A DNA stretch of 64,000 bases from a bacterium. Its GTDB lineage: Bacteria; Zhuqueibacterota; QNDG01; JAGLOF01. Of this stretch, positions 55,394-63,803 are shown in pieces (position 1 is the stretch's first letter; each line of letters begins with the position of its first letter). The translations under genes were made by a program, and so were the position numbers. The notes beneath the pieces were generated by a model. That model made no database searches. It saw only the letters and a list, made by a program, of their open reading frames with translations, and was not told the origin of the DNA. The DNA lies in the NCBI GenBank assembly GCA_016934955.1, contig JAFGRY010000009.1:62001-126000 (forward strand), read 5' to 3'.

Positions 55394-56245
55394 ATGAACC
55401 TGACAACAATTGCACATCGCAGGTCCGTCCGCACCTTTACCGGGGAACCGCTCAGCGCGGACCATAAGGAGGCGATACTCGCTTTTGCCGGCAGTGAAAA
55501 TGTCGGCCCCTTCAAGAACCGGATCCGGTTTCACCTGCTCGATGTCGACGGGAGAACCCGCGCAGACATACAACGGCTGACAACCTACGGCACCATGAAA
55601 CACGCACCCCACTATCTGGCGGCGGTTGTTCCCGACAATCCCAGGGCAATGGAGGACCTGGGTTTCGTCATGGAACGGCTAATCCTGTACGCCACGTCGC
55701 TCGGTATTGGGACCTGCTGGATAGGGGGACTGTTCAAGCGGTCCGCGCTTGCCGAAGAACTGCAGGTGACCGCCGCTGAGCTGCTGCCGGCGATGACGCC
55801 GCTGGGATACGCGGCCGCCCGGCGCAGCCTCACCGAGCGAGCGCTGCGGGCGGGCGCCGGTTCCAACCGGCGAAAGCCCTGGAGCGACCTCTTCTTTCGC
55901 GGGCGTTTCGATACCCCTCTTCTCCGGGAGCAGGCGGGTGCCGCCGCTGACGCTCTCGAGGCGGTCAGGCTGGCGCCATCGGCCTCCAACAAGCAGCCCT
56001 GGCGGATCGTGATCGATCAAAAGAAGGGAGCGTATCATTTCTTCCTCAGCCGCAGCAGGGGCTACGACAAAATGGCGGCTCCCATCTCCCTGCAGGAGGT
56101 CGATATGGGTATCGCCATGTACCATTTTGACTGCGTTATGGATGAATCGGGCGCGACCGGCACCTGGGTACTGGATATTCCGGACATGGAATTTCATGCA
56201 CATGAATATATAATCACCTGGAAACAAAAAAACAGGAGCGAATAA
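55394..56245 (+). CDS. Nitroreductase-family protein (TM1586-like)
   Basis: The 283-residue protein has the N-terminal RRSVRTFTGEPL signature and the C-terminal SASNKQPWRIVI, both FMN-binding parts of the nitroreductase fold. It appears to be a single chain with two half-domains, like the 'putative TM nitroreductase' group, which may bind flavin within one subunit. The natural substrate is unknown. Its stop overlaps the next start (TAATG). Confidence 0.82.
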   Translation: MNLTTIAHRRSVRTFTGEPLSADHKEAILAFAGSENVGPFKNRIRFHLLDVDGRTRADIQRLTTYGTMKHAPHYLAAVVPDNPRAMEDLGFVMERLILYATSLGIGTCWIGGLFKRSALAEELQVTAAELLPAMTPLGYAAARRSLTERALRAGAGSNRRKPWSDLFFRGRFDTPLLREQAGAAADALEAVRLAPSASNKQPWRIVIDQKKGAYHFFLSRSRGYDKMAAPISLQEVDMGIAMYHFDCVMDESGATGTWVLDIPDMEFHAHEYIITWKQKNRSE

Positions 56246-57411
56246 TGGCAAACGGCGCTGATGGAATACAGATCATCGAGTTCGGCATGGCAGATAAAAA
56301 ATTGCTGAAAAAATTCGTGAAGTTTCACTGGACCCATTACAAGGGAGAAAAGCAGTACGTGCCGCTGCTGGACTATGAATATCTCGGCTTCAGCCTTATC
56401 GGCATAAAGGGCTTCTTCGAAGCGGACAATCTTTTCTTCAGACATGCCGAGATGACGTTTTTCCTGGCCGAACGGGACGGGAACGTCGTGGGCCGCTGCA
56501 ACGCCTTTATCAATCACAACCACAACAGGCACTGGAAGGACAAAGTCGGCTTCTTCGGGCAGTTCGAGTGCGTCGATGACCGGAAGGTCGCCGACTCGCT
56601 GCTCGATGCGGCGTCGGCATGGCTCAGGTCAAAGGGCATGGAGAGGATCCGCGGCCCCCAGAACCTGCCGGTGAACGACGCCACCCCCGGCTGTCTCACG
56701 GAAGGATTCGATTCCCGGCCGGTCATGTACTACCATTACAACAAGCGCTACTACCAGAAGCTTCTGGAAGGCTATGGCATGAAGAACGTGAAGCGGGTGC
56801 TCTCCTGGGAAGTCGATCCCAAGCGCCCCATGGAGGAAAAACTGATCCGGGTGGCCGAGAAAGTGATCGACCGCTACCAGATTACCATCGAAAGCTGGGA
56901 TCAGCGGCCGCTTGCGGAAAGAAAAGTGGAGATGCTCGATATCTACAACGCCGCCTGGAACGACAACTTCGGGTATGTCCCCTTTGAGAAAGAGGAGTTC
57001 AACCGTATTCTCGACGATATGATGCTGATCATGGATAAGAAGCTTTTCATCTTTCTCTATATCAAGGGAGAGCCTGCCGCCTTTTTCGGCGGAGTGCCCA
57101 ATGTTACAGAGCTGCTGGGCAAAATCAACGACAGGGGGAGCTTTGAACTGATCCGGGCGCTGAAGATGATCCTGTTTAAAAACAGGACGAAAGGATTCAG
57201 GCTGGGCTACATGGGCGTCACACCGAAATTCAGACGACTCGGCCTGGACGGGGTTATGCTCTGGAAGCAGAAACTGTATTCCCAGACCAAATATGACTAC
57301 TGTGATATGGGCTGGGTGCTGGAGGACAACAAGATGGTGATCCGTCTGGTGGAGATGATGGAGGCGACGCCGTCAAAAACATACACCATCTATGAAAAGA
57401 AAATAAAATAA
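56245..57411 (+). CDS. GNAT-like acetyltransferase family protein (YghO type)
   Basis: The 388-residue protein resembles the long YghO-like group. The N-terminal domain has LLKKFVKFHWTHYKGEKQYVPLL and FFLAERDGNVVGRCNAFINH (GNAT-like). A middle segment, RIRGPQNLPVNDATPGCLTEGF, is typical, and a second GNAT-like C-terminal half has LGYMGVTPKFRRLGLDGVMLW. The acyl acceptor is unknown. It is translationally coupled to the nitroreductase gene. Confidence 0.75.
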   Translation: MANGADGIQIIEFGMADKKLLKKFVKFHWTHYKGEKQYVPLLDYEYLGFSLIGIKGFFEADNLFFRHAEMTFFLAERDGNVVGRCNAFINHNHNRHWKDKVGFFGQFECVDDRKVADSLLDAASAWLRSKGMERIRGPQNLPVNDATPGCLTEGFDSRPVMYYHYNKRYYQKLLEGYGMKNVKRVLSWEVDPKRPMEEKLIRVAEKVIDRYQITIESWDQRPLAERKVEMLDIYNAAWNDNFGYVPFEKEEFNRILDDMMLIMDKKLFIFLYIKGEPAAFFGGVPNVTELLGKINDRGSFELIRALKMILFKNRTKGFRLGYMGVTPKFRRLGLDGVMLWKQKLYSQTKYDYCDMGWVLEDNKMVIRLVEMMEATPSKTYTIYEKKIK

Positions 57412-57509
57412 CCGCACGAGCGGTCCCTGCCGGATAACATGCAGTTCCCGGAAACCTGCGGGCGTCGATTCCGTATGCTGAGAGGACAGAATAACCAGGG
57501 AGGATGGTC

Positions 57510-57881
57510 ATGGAAAAACATGTATCGCTTATCGCTGCCCTGCATATCGGGCTGAGCGTTCTTGGCCTGTTAATAGCCGGACTGATATTCTTCGTGCTGA
57601 TCGGGACAGGAGTCATCGCCCAGGATGAGGATGCGTTTCTCATCCTGACAATTATCGGAACGGTGACATTCGGGTTCATGGTAATTACCAGCATTCCCGC
57701 GATCATCGGCGGGATCGGACTGCTGAAATACAGAAGCTGGGCGCGGATTCTGATCATGATTATCTCGGCCATCGATCTGCTCAACATCCCGTTCGGTACC
57801 GCTCTCGGCGCGTATTCGCTCTGGGTGCTGCTGCAGGATGATACGGAGAAGCTGTTCAAGCCCGCGAAGGCGAAGAAGTAA
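57510..57881 (+). CDS. Small four-helix membrane protein
   Basis: The product is about 123 residues. The ATG at 57510 is chosen because GGGAGG directly abuts the earlier ATG at 57504 and gives 6-bp spacing here. Four hydrophobic segments are visible (about 6-28, 42-64, 73-90 and 92-106), with a short lysine-rich tail. I do not recognise a function. A family A hairpin follows the stop. Confidence 0.65.
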   Translation: MEKHVSLIAALHIGLSVLGLLIAGLIFFVLIGTGVIAQDEDAFLILTIIGTVTFGFMVITSIPAIIGGIGLLKYRSWARILIMIISAIDLLNIPFGTALGAYSLWVLLQDDTEKLFKPAKAKK

Positions 57882-57887
57882 TGCAGT

Positions 57888-57920
57888 GGCCCTGGCAGGG
57901 TCAGATACCCTGTCAGGGTT
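57888..57920. repeat. Dispersed hairpin repeat, family A, copy 3
   Basis: GGCCCTGGCAGGGTC, a short spacer and ACCCTGTCAGGGTT form a hairpin closely matching copy 1. The pyrimidine-rich stretch after it could let it act as a terminator for the small membrane protein gene. Confidence 0.7.
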
Positions 57921-57958
57921 CTCTCTTCTTGTTTTGTGAAAAATGGCACAAAAAGTTC

Positions 57959-57987
57959 TTGCATTTGATCATATTCTTGATTATCAT
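57959..57987 (+). promoter_or_regulatory. Candidate promoter of the hydrogenase-maturation operon
   Basis: TTGCAT (57959-57964) and TATCAT (57982-57987) are 17 bp apart, about 60 bp upstream of the first gene of the cluster. Confidence 0.55.
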
Positions 57988-58019
57988 TATCCCGACTAAA
58001 AAATAACTCTACCATGAAG

Positions 58020-58031
58020 GGGCCGCGGCCC
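58020..58031. promoter_or_regulatory. GC palindrome in the hyd operon leader
   Basis: GGGCCGCGGCCC is a perfect 12-bp palindrome between the promoter and the first start codon. It might be an operator or a leader hairpin; no factor is known. Confidence 0.35.
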
Positions 58032-58049
58032 TGACATAAAGGAGACCTC

Positions 58050-58313
58050 ATGAACAATCCAGCCACCGACCGGCGAATCGGTTTCGTCGGTATCCTTGTC
58101 GAAAATCCCGACCAGTCATATCATCAGCTGAATGACATTCTGCATGAATTCGCGCCTGTCATCGTTGGCAGACTGGGCCTGCCCTACAAAGAGCGGAATC
58201 TGTCAATCATTTCGCTGATAGTGGACGGGACCACCGATGACATCGGCGCCTTTACCGGAAAACTGGGGCAGATGCCCGGAATCTCGGTGAAGACGGGATT
58301 CGCCAAAATCTAA
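58050..58313 (+). CDS. TM1266-family putative hydrogenase-system regulator
   Basis: The 87-residue ACT-like protein matches the small TM1266 family often found beside [FeFe]-hydrogenase maturation genes: RRIGFVGILVENPD at the start and LSIISLIVDGTTDDIGAFTGKLG in the middle. AAAGGAG lies 8 bp before the ATG. It is the first gene of the cluster and is proposed to sense a small molecule and control hydrogenase assembly; that role is by family association. Confidence 0.85.
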   Translation: MNNPATDRRIGFVGILVENPDQSYHQLNDILHEFAPVIVGRLGLPYKERNLSIISLIVDGTTDDIGAFTGKLGQMPGISVKTGFAKI

Positions 58314-58401
58314 CCCATCCTCAGGACAATCGATCAGCAAAACGAAGGTGCCGTCACCGCAGGGAGGCATGCGTCCCGGCATCATCCAGGGAGAACAGAC
58401 C

Positions 58402-59790
58402 ATGGAAACACAGGCGATTATCAACGAAACTGCTATTACTGCCATTCTGGAGAGCACCGGCACCGTCCCGTCCCCGGCGATTTTGGATCTTCTCGACCGG
58501 GCGCGGGACCTCAAGGGATTGAGCCTCGAGGAAACGGCGATGCTCATGCAGGTGACCGACCCGGAGGTGCTCGAAAAACTCTATGAGACGGCCCGATACA
58601 TAAAGGAGACAATTTACGGCCGCAGACTGGTGCTGTTCGCACCCCTGTACGTATCCAATCTCTGTGCCAATGAATGTCTTTACTGCGCGTTTCGGGCCCG
58701 CAACAAGGCGGTGCACCGGCGCTCGCTGACTCAGGAGGAGATCCGGAACGAAACAAGAATTCTTGTCGAGCAGGGGCACAAGCGGGTCCTGCTGGTCTCG
58801 GGCGAAGCCTATCCGCGGGAAGGGTTCGATTATATCCTGAAAGCGGTCGACACCGTTTACGCAACGAAAAGCGGACCCGGTGAAATCAGAAGAGTGAACG
58901 TCAATGTCGCGCCGCTCACGGACGAGGAGTTCCGGCGGCTGAAGGCGGCGGAGATCGGGACGTATCAGATATTTCAGGAGACCTATCACTGGGACACCTA
59001 CCATCGGGTGCACGTGGCCGGAAAGAAGCGGGATTACAACTGGCGCATTACCGCCCTGGACCGGGCAATGAATGCGGGTATCGACGATGTGGGCATCGGC
59101 GTGCTGTACGGCCTGCATGACTGGAAATTCGAAACCCTGGCCCTGTTCCAGCATATCAAGCACCTGGAAACCACCTTCGGCGTCGGGCCCCACACCATCA
59201 GCGTGCCCCGGCTCGAACCGGCCACCGGCTCTGACATGGCGTCCGCGCCGCCGCATGAAGTGAGCGACGACGATTTCCGGAAGATCATCGCCATCATGCG
59301 GGTGGCGGTCCCCTACACGGGCATCATCCTTTCGACGAGGGAGACGGTGGCAATGCGGCGGGAATCGTTCGCCCTGGGCGTGTCGCAGATCTCGGCGGGA
59401 AGCCGCACCAATCCAGGCGGATACGCCGAGGACCGGGACGTGGAGGCGAGCCAGTTCAGCCTCGGCGACCACCGTCCTCTGGACGAGGTGATCCGCGATG
59501 TGGCGTCCATGGGCTATGTGCCCTCGTTCTGTACCGGATGCTACCGGCTGGGACGCACGGGCCAGGATTTCATGGACATGGCAAAACCGGGGGATATCAA
59601 GTGTCACTGTGATCCCAACGCCCTTTCCACATTCGAAGAGTACCTGCTGGATTACGGATCCATGGAGACCCGGGAAATCGGTGAAAAAGCGATTGCCGCG
59701 GCGCTGGGGGAGATGACGCCGGCGGTGAGGAAACGGTCGGAAACAATGCTGGCCAAAGTGACGGCGGGCAAGCGGGATGTGTTCTGCTGA
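58402..59790 (+). CDS. hydG: [FeFe]-hydrogenase maturase HydG
   Basis: The 462-residue radical SAM tyrosine lyase makes the CO and CN ligands of the H-cluster from tyrosine. The radical SAM motif is C-x3-C-x2-C in CANECLYCAF. The C-terminal auxiliary cluster motif C-x2-C-x22-C is seen in FCTGCYRLGRTGQ and IKCHC, as required in HydG. The ATG at 58402 behind GGGAGA is preferred over an upstream GTG. The stop overlaps the next start. Confidence 0.95.
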   Translation: METQAIINETAITAILESTGTVPSPAILDLLDRARDLKGLSLEETAMLMQVTDPEVLEKLYETARYIKETIYGRRLVLFAPLYVSNLCANECLYCAFRARNKAVHRRSLTQEEIRNETRILVEQGHKRVLLVSGEAYPREGFDYILKAVDTVYATKSGPGEIRRVNVNVAPLTDEEFRRLKAAEIGTYQIFQETYHWDTYHRVHVAGKKRDYNWRITALDRAMNAGIDDVGIGVLYGLHDWKFETLALFQHIKHLETTFGVGPHTISVPRLEPATGSDMASAPPHEVSDDDFRKIIAIMRVAVPYTGIILSTRETVAMRRESFALGVSQISAGSRTNPGGYAEDRDVEASQFSLGDHRPLDEVIRDVASMGYVPSFCTGCYRLGRTGQDFMDMAKPGDIKCHCDPNALSTFEEYLLDYGSMETREIGEKAIAAALGEMTPAVRKRSETMLAKVTAGKRDVFC

Positions 59791-61202
59791 TGCGGGAGGA
59801 ACAACGCGACATGTCATACAGAAAAGAGAATGATCAGCTGGGCGGGATGGATATCCCGGAAGACGCTCTCTGGGGGATCCACACGAAACGGGCGCTGGAG
59901 AATTTTTCTCTTGCCGGTATTCCGTCTCATCCCCAGCTGATTCATGCTTACGGAGCGGTGAAGCAGGCCTGCATCCAGACAAATCAGGGACTGGGTGTAT
60001 TCGCTGACGGGGTGACCGGCGAGGCGATGTTCCGGGCGGCCGGTGAGGTGGCCGCGGGGCTGCACGACGGGGCGATCCCGGTGGACAGCCTGCAGGGCGG
60101 CGCCGGCACCTCCCTGAACATGAACGTCAACGAGGTGATCGCCAACCGGGCCCTGCAGATACTGGGCCGGCATCCGGGAGAGAATGACGCCATTTCCCCC
60201 CTGGACCACGTAAACCGTCACCAATCGACCAACGACACCTATCCCACCGCCCTGAAGCTGGCGGTGATCCGGATGCTGCACACCCTGGAGCAGGCGGTGA
60301 TCACGCTGCAGGAGGCGTTTCAGGTCAAGGAGAAGGAGTTCGCCCATATCGTGAAAGTGGGGAGAACCCAGATGCAGGATGCGGCGCTCACTACCCTGGG
60401 CCGGGAGATGAGCGCCTACGCCGAAACCCTGAGCCGGGACCGCTGGCGGATCTATAAATGCGAGGAGCGGCTGCGGGTCGTCAATCTGGGAGGGACGGCC
60501 ATCGGCTCCGGACTGGCGGCGCCCCGAAAGTACATATTTCAGGTGGTGGATGTGCTGCGTGAGCTGACGGGAATCGGGTTCGCGAGAGCGGAGAATCTCA
60601 CGGACGCGACCCAGAACGCCGATGTGTTCGTGGAAGTGTCGGGCATTCTGAAAGCCCTGGCGTCGAGCCTGCTGAAGATCTGCGGCGACCTGCGGCTGCT
60701 CTCCTCCGGGCCGGAAGCGGGATTGGGGGAACTGATCCTGCCGAAACGGCAGGCCGGGTCGTCGATCATGCCGGGAAAAGTGAATCCGGTGATCCCGGAA
60801 GCGGTGAGCCAGGCGGCGCTGCTGGTTATGGGCAACGACTCGGTGATCGCCCACGCCGCGGGCATGGGGTCCCTGGAGCTGAATCCCTTTCTCCCCCTGA
60901 TCGCCCATGCCCTGCTGCAGAATCTGGACCTGCTCACCCGGTCCTGCCGCAGCCTCTCTTCCGGCTGCGTGGAGGAGCTGCAGGTGAACGAGGCGGCCTG
61001 CCGCCGGCAGGTGGAGTCATCCACCGCAATGGCAACGGCGCTGGTGGGGAAGCTTGGGTATGAGCGGGTGACTTCGCTGATTGCTGAAGCGGAGGAGGCC
61101 GGGAAGCGTCTCTACCGGCACATGCTGGACGCGGGAGTCCTGGAGCAGAAGGAACTTGATGAGCTGCTGTCAGCCGAGGCGGTATGCAGGCTGGGGTCTT
61201 AA
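59790..61202 (+). CDS. aspA: Aspartate ammonia-lyase
   Basis: The 470-residue member of the aspartase/fumarase superfamily converts aspartate to fumarate and ammonia. The signature GSSIMPGKVNPV, the substrate loop HQSTNDTYPTALKLA and SLQGGAGTSLNMNVNEVIA are all present. The ATG overlaps the hydG stop by one base; ATG 59811 is an alternative. Placement within hydG-hydF-hydE is seen in other anaerobes. Ammonia for assembly of the bridging dithiomethylamine ligand could be a link, but that is inference. Confidence 0.93.
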   Translation: MREEQRDMSYRKENDQLGGMDIPEDALWGIHTKRALENFSLAGIPSHPQLIHAYGAVKQACIQTNQGLGVFADGVTGEAMFRAAGEVAAGLHDGAIPVDSLQGGAGTSLNMNVNEVIANRALQILGRHPGENDAISPLDHVNRHQSTNDTYPTALKLAVIRMLHTLEQAVITLQEAFQVKEKEFAHIVKVGRTQMQDAALTTLGREMSAYAETLSRDRWRIYKCEERLRVVNLGGTAIGSGLAAPRKYIFQVVDVLRELTGIGFARAENLTDATQNADVFVEVSGILKALASSLLKICGDLRLLSSGPEAGLGELILPKRQAGSSIMPGKVNPVIPEAVSQAALLVMGNDSVIAHAAGMGSLELNPFLPLIAHALLQNLDLLTRSCRSLSSGCVEELQVNEAACRRQVESSTAMATALVGKLGYERVTSLIAEAEEAGKRLYRHMLDAGVLEQKELDELLSAEAVCRLGS

Positions 61203-61257
61203 CCCAATTATGAGTTATGAATGATGCATTGGGTGGTCCCGCATTGAAGGCTATTTT

Positions 61258-61283
61258 GCAAACCGGCGGTCCCTGACCGCCGG
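61258..61283. repeat. RAYT-type palindrome, solo copy
   Basis: GCAAA followed by the 9-bp hairpin CCGGCGGTC-CCT-GACCGCCGG matches the hairpins flanking the RAYT gene at 18954 and 19611. It lies in the 110-bp spacer between the aspartase gene and hydF, consistent with a dispersed non-autonomous REP copy. Confidence 0.75.
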
Positions 61284-61312
61284 CATATGATGAATGTGAA
61301 CACGAGGAATGC

Positions 61313-62548
61313 ATGAGAAAAACACCAAGGGGACTGCGCTGTCACATCGGTATTTTCGGGCGGCGGAACGCGGGCAAGTCGAGTCTGCTCAACGCCATGA
61401 CCCGACAGTCCGTTTCCATCGTCTCCGAGCACGCGGGCACGACCACCGATCCGGTGGAAAAGCCGATGGAGCTGCTGCCGCTGGGCCCCGTCCTTTTTAT
61501 CGACACCGCGGGCATCGACGACACCGGAGCGCTGGGTGCGCAGCGGGTGGAGAAGACGCGAAAGATCTTCGACCGCACTGATATCGCATTGATCGTAACC
61601 ACGGCCGACAGCTGGGGCGAGTTCGAAGCAGAGATCCTGTCCGTGTGCCGGGAACGGGAAATCCCGGTGATTGCCGTCTTAAACAAAACAGACCTTGCCG
61701 GGCCGGGTACGTCCGTCCTCCAAGAGCTTGAGAAGGAGAAAATACCGGTTGTTCGAACCTCGGCGATAACAGGATCCGGACTTCCCGATCTGCGGCAGGC
61801 CCTGCTGGACAGCGCACCCAAAGAGTTTGTGGAACGCCGTCCGCTCGTTGGTGATCTCATCAGCAGCGGGGACATGGCCGTCCTTGTCGTGCCCATCGAC
61901 AAGGAGGCCCCCAAGGGGCGGCTGATCATGCCCCAGGTGCAGGTGATCCGGGAGATTCTTGATTACGATGCCTACTGCACCGTGGTGAAGGAGCGGGAAT
62001 TGAAAGCAGCGTTCGACGGGCTCACAAAACGTCCGAAGATCGTCATTACCGACTCCCAGGCCTTCCTGAAAGCGGCGGCCGACACGCCGCCCGAGATCCC
62101 CATGACCTCCTTTTCGATCCTCTTCGCCCGCTTTCAGGGCGATCTGACCGAGATGGTGCGGGGGGCCTACGCCATTGATGGACTGAAGAGCGGCGACAGG
62201 GTGCTGATCGCCGAATCGTGCGCCCATCATCCCATCACCGAAGATATCGGCCGGGTGAAGATCCCCCGCTGGCTCACCCAGTACGTGGGGGGAAAACTGC
62301 AGATCGACACGGTGCAGGGCGCCGATTTCCCGAAGAACCTGTCCGAATACAAACTGGTGATTCACTGCGGCTCCTGCATGTCGAACCGCCGGGCCATGCT
62401 CTCCAGAATACTGCATTGCCGCCGGGCGGGGGTGCCGATCACCAACTACGGACTGACCATCGCCTTTTCCCTGGGCATTTTCGAGCGGGCCCTGCAGCCG
62501 TTCCCGGCGGCGCTGGAGGTTGTCCGGGAGATGGAACAGTCATCCTGA
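61313..62548 (+). CDS. hydF: [FeFe]-hydrogenase maturase HydF (GTPase scaffold)
   Basis: The 411-residue scaffold carries the diiron precursor to the hydrogenase. The GTPase domain has the P-loop GRRNAGKS (16-23), DTAG and NKTD (G4). The C-terminal cluster-binding domain has the C-x-H motif in ESCAHHP and the HCGSC pair, matching HydF's C-x-H ... H-C-x2-C iron-sulfur site. It is complete and starts at ATG 61313. Confidence 0.95.
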   Translation: MRKTPRGLRCHIGIFGRRNAGKSSLLNAMTRQSVSIVSEHAGTTTDPVEKPMELLPLGPVLFIDTAGIDDTGALGAQRVEKTRKIFDRTDIALIVTTADSWGEFEAEILSVCREREIPVIAVLNKTDLAGPGTSVLQELEKEKIPVVRTSAITGSGLPDLRQALLDSAPKEFVERRPLVGDLISSGDMAVLVVPIDKEAPKGRLIMPQVQVIREILDYDAYCTVVKERELKAAFDGLTKRPKIVITDSQAFLKAAADTPPEIPMTSFSILFARFQGDLTEMVRGAYAIDGLKSGDRVLIAESCAHHPITEDIGRVKIPRWLTQYVGGKLQIDTVQGADFPKNLSEYKLVIHCGSCMSNRRAMLSRILHCRRAGVPITNYGLTIAFSLGIFERALQPFPAALEVVREMEQSS

Positions 62549-62576
62549 CCAATTACACGGAGAGAACTAAATCCAT

Positions 62577-63680
62577 ATGTCTGAAACAATCTGGATGAAA
62601 ATAGACAGCGGGGAGACCCTGAGCAGAGACGACATGGCCGCGCTCCTCAGCCTGACAGACGAAGCGGACCGGCGGGTCCTCTACGAAAAGGCGTACGCGG
62701 TGAAAATCCGGGAAACCGGGCCCGGGGTGTACTTCCGGGGGATCATCGAGCTGGGGAATATCTGCGAGAAGGACTGCTACTACTGCGGTATCCGCGGCAG
62801 CAACGGAGAGGTGAAACGCTACCTGATGGAGGCGGACGAGATCGTGAAGACGGCGCTCTGGGTCCATGAGAACCGGTATGGATCGCTGGTGCTGCAGGCG
62901 GGCGAGCTGTCCGGCCCGGCATTTATCACCATGATCGAGCAGGTCCTTGGACGCATCCGTGAGAAAACCGGCGGCGGGCTGCGGGTGACGCTCTCCCTGG
63001 GTGAGCAGACGGAGGAGACCTACCGCCGCTGGCGCGAGGCGGGCGCCCACCGCTACCTGCTGCGCATCGAAACCACCAATCCCGATCTCTACCGGCGGCT
63101 GCATCCCGAAGATCATGATTTCGAAGCACGGAAAGCCTGCCTGGGGCTGCTGCGCAGGACCGGCTACCAGGTGGGCACCGGGGTCATGATCGGGCTGCCG
63201 GGCCAGACCGCGGAGGACCTGGCCGACGACATCCTCTTTTATCAGAAAGAGGACATCGACATGATCGGCATGGGTCCCTACCTGCCCCATGAGGCGACGC
63301 CCATGGCCGAGCACTTTCCGGACTATGTCTACGATCCCGACCGCCAGCTGCGGCTCGGCCTGAACATGATCGCGGTGACCCGCCTGGTCCTCAAAGACGT
63401 GAACATCGCCGCCACCACGGCCCTGCAGGCGCTCCATCCCAAAGGCCGCGAAATGGGAGTTCAGGCGGGCGCCAACGTGGTGATGCCCAACGCCACCGAC
63501 ACATCCTACCGGGAATCCTACCAGCTCTACGACAACAAGCCCTGCCTGGACGAGAATTCCGGCCTCTGCCGCGGCTGCCTGACCCGCCGGATCGAGAGTG
63601 TGGGGGAAGAGGTCGCCTTTGACGAGTGGGGCGATTCGCCGCACTGGGTGAAGCGGGTATCGGATGAATTATCCTTGTGA
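62577..63680 (+). CDS. hydE: [FeFe]-hydrogenase maturase HydE
   Basis: The 367-residue radical SAM enzyme acts on the H-cluster precursor. The cluster motif is C-x3-C-x2-C in CEKDCYYCGI, followed by GRIREK and LSLGEQTEETYRRWREAGAHRYLLRIET typical of the HydE/BioB-like fold. The C-terminal CLDENSGLCRGCLTR adds more cysteines. With hydF and hydG it completes the maturation set. No catalytic hydrogenase gene is in the window. Confidence 0.95.
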   Translation: MSETIWMKIDSGETLSRDDMAALLSLTDEADRRVLYEKAYAVKIRETGPGVYFRGIIELGNICEKDCYYCGIRGSNGEVKRYLMEADEIVKTALWVHENRYGSLVLQAGELSGPAFITMIEQVLGRIREKTGGGLRVTLSLGEQTEETYRRWREAGAHRYLLRIETTNPDLYRRLHPEDHDFEARKACLGLLRRTGYQVGTGVMIGLPGQTAEDLADDILFYQKEDIDMIGMGPYLPHEATPMAEHFPDYVYDPDRQLRLGLNMIAVTRLVLKDVNIAATTALQALHPKGREMGVQAGANVVMPNATDTSYRESYQLYDNKPCLDENSGLCRGCLTRRIESVGEEVAFDEWGDSPHWVKRVSDELSL

Positions 63681-63752
63681 CAAGTCCGTCTTTACGGATC
63701 ATGAGGAATTGGGAGGTTATTTCGAGTTTTAGATGGACGACTTGTCACAAGG
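63673..63752. repeat. Long-range inverted repeat after hydE
   Basis: CCTTGTGACAAGTC (63673-63686) and its exact complement (63739-63752) are 52 bases apart; a further GTC/GAC pair extends the arms past one bulged base. The left arm covers the hydE stop codon. It could be a transcript-end structure or a small mobile palindrome. Confidence 0.65.
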
Positions 63753-63803
63753 TAAACATGTAAATCCCCTTGACTGAATACCGCCTGATGGTTACCTTAT
63801 GGA

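Noticed and set aside
58014-58034. Short leader peptide frame (six codons) in the hyd leader
   Set aside because: It has no ribosome site and is formed mainly by the GC palindrome.
58354-59982. Long open minus-strand frame (542 codons) opposite hydG
   Set aside because: It is antisense to hydG with its complete cluster motifs; the translation is Arg/His/Pro-rich and has no domain.
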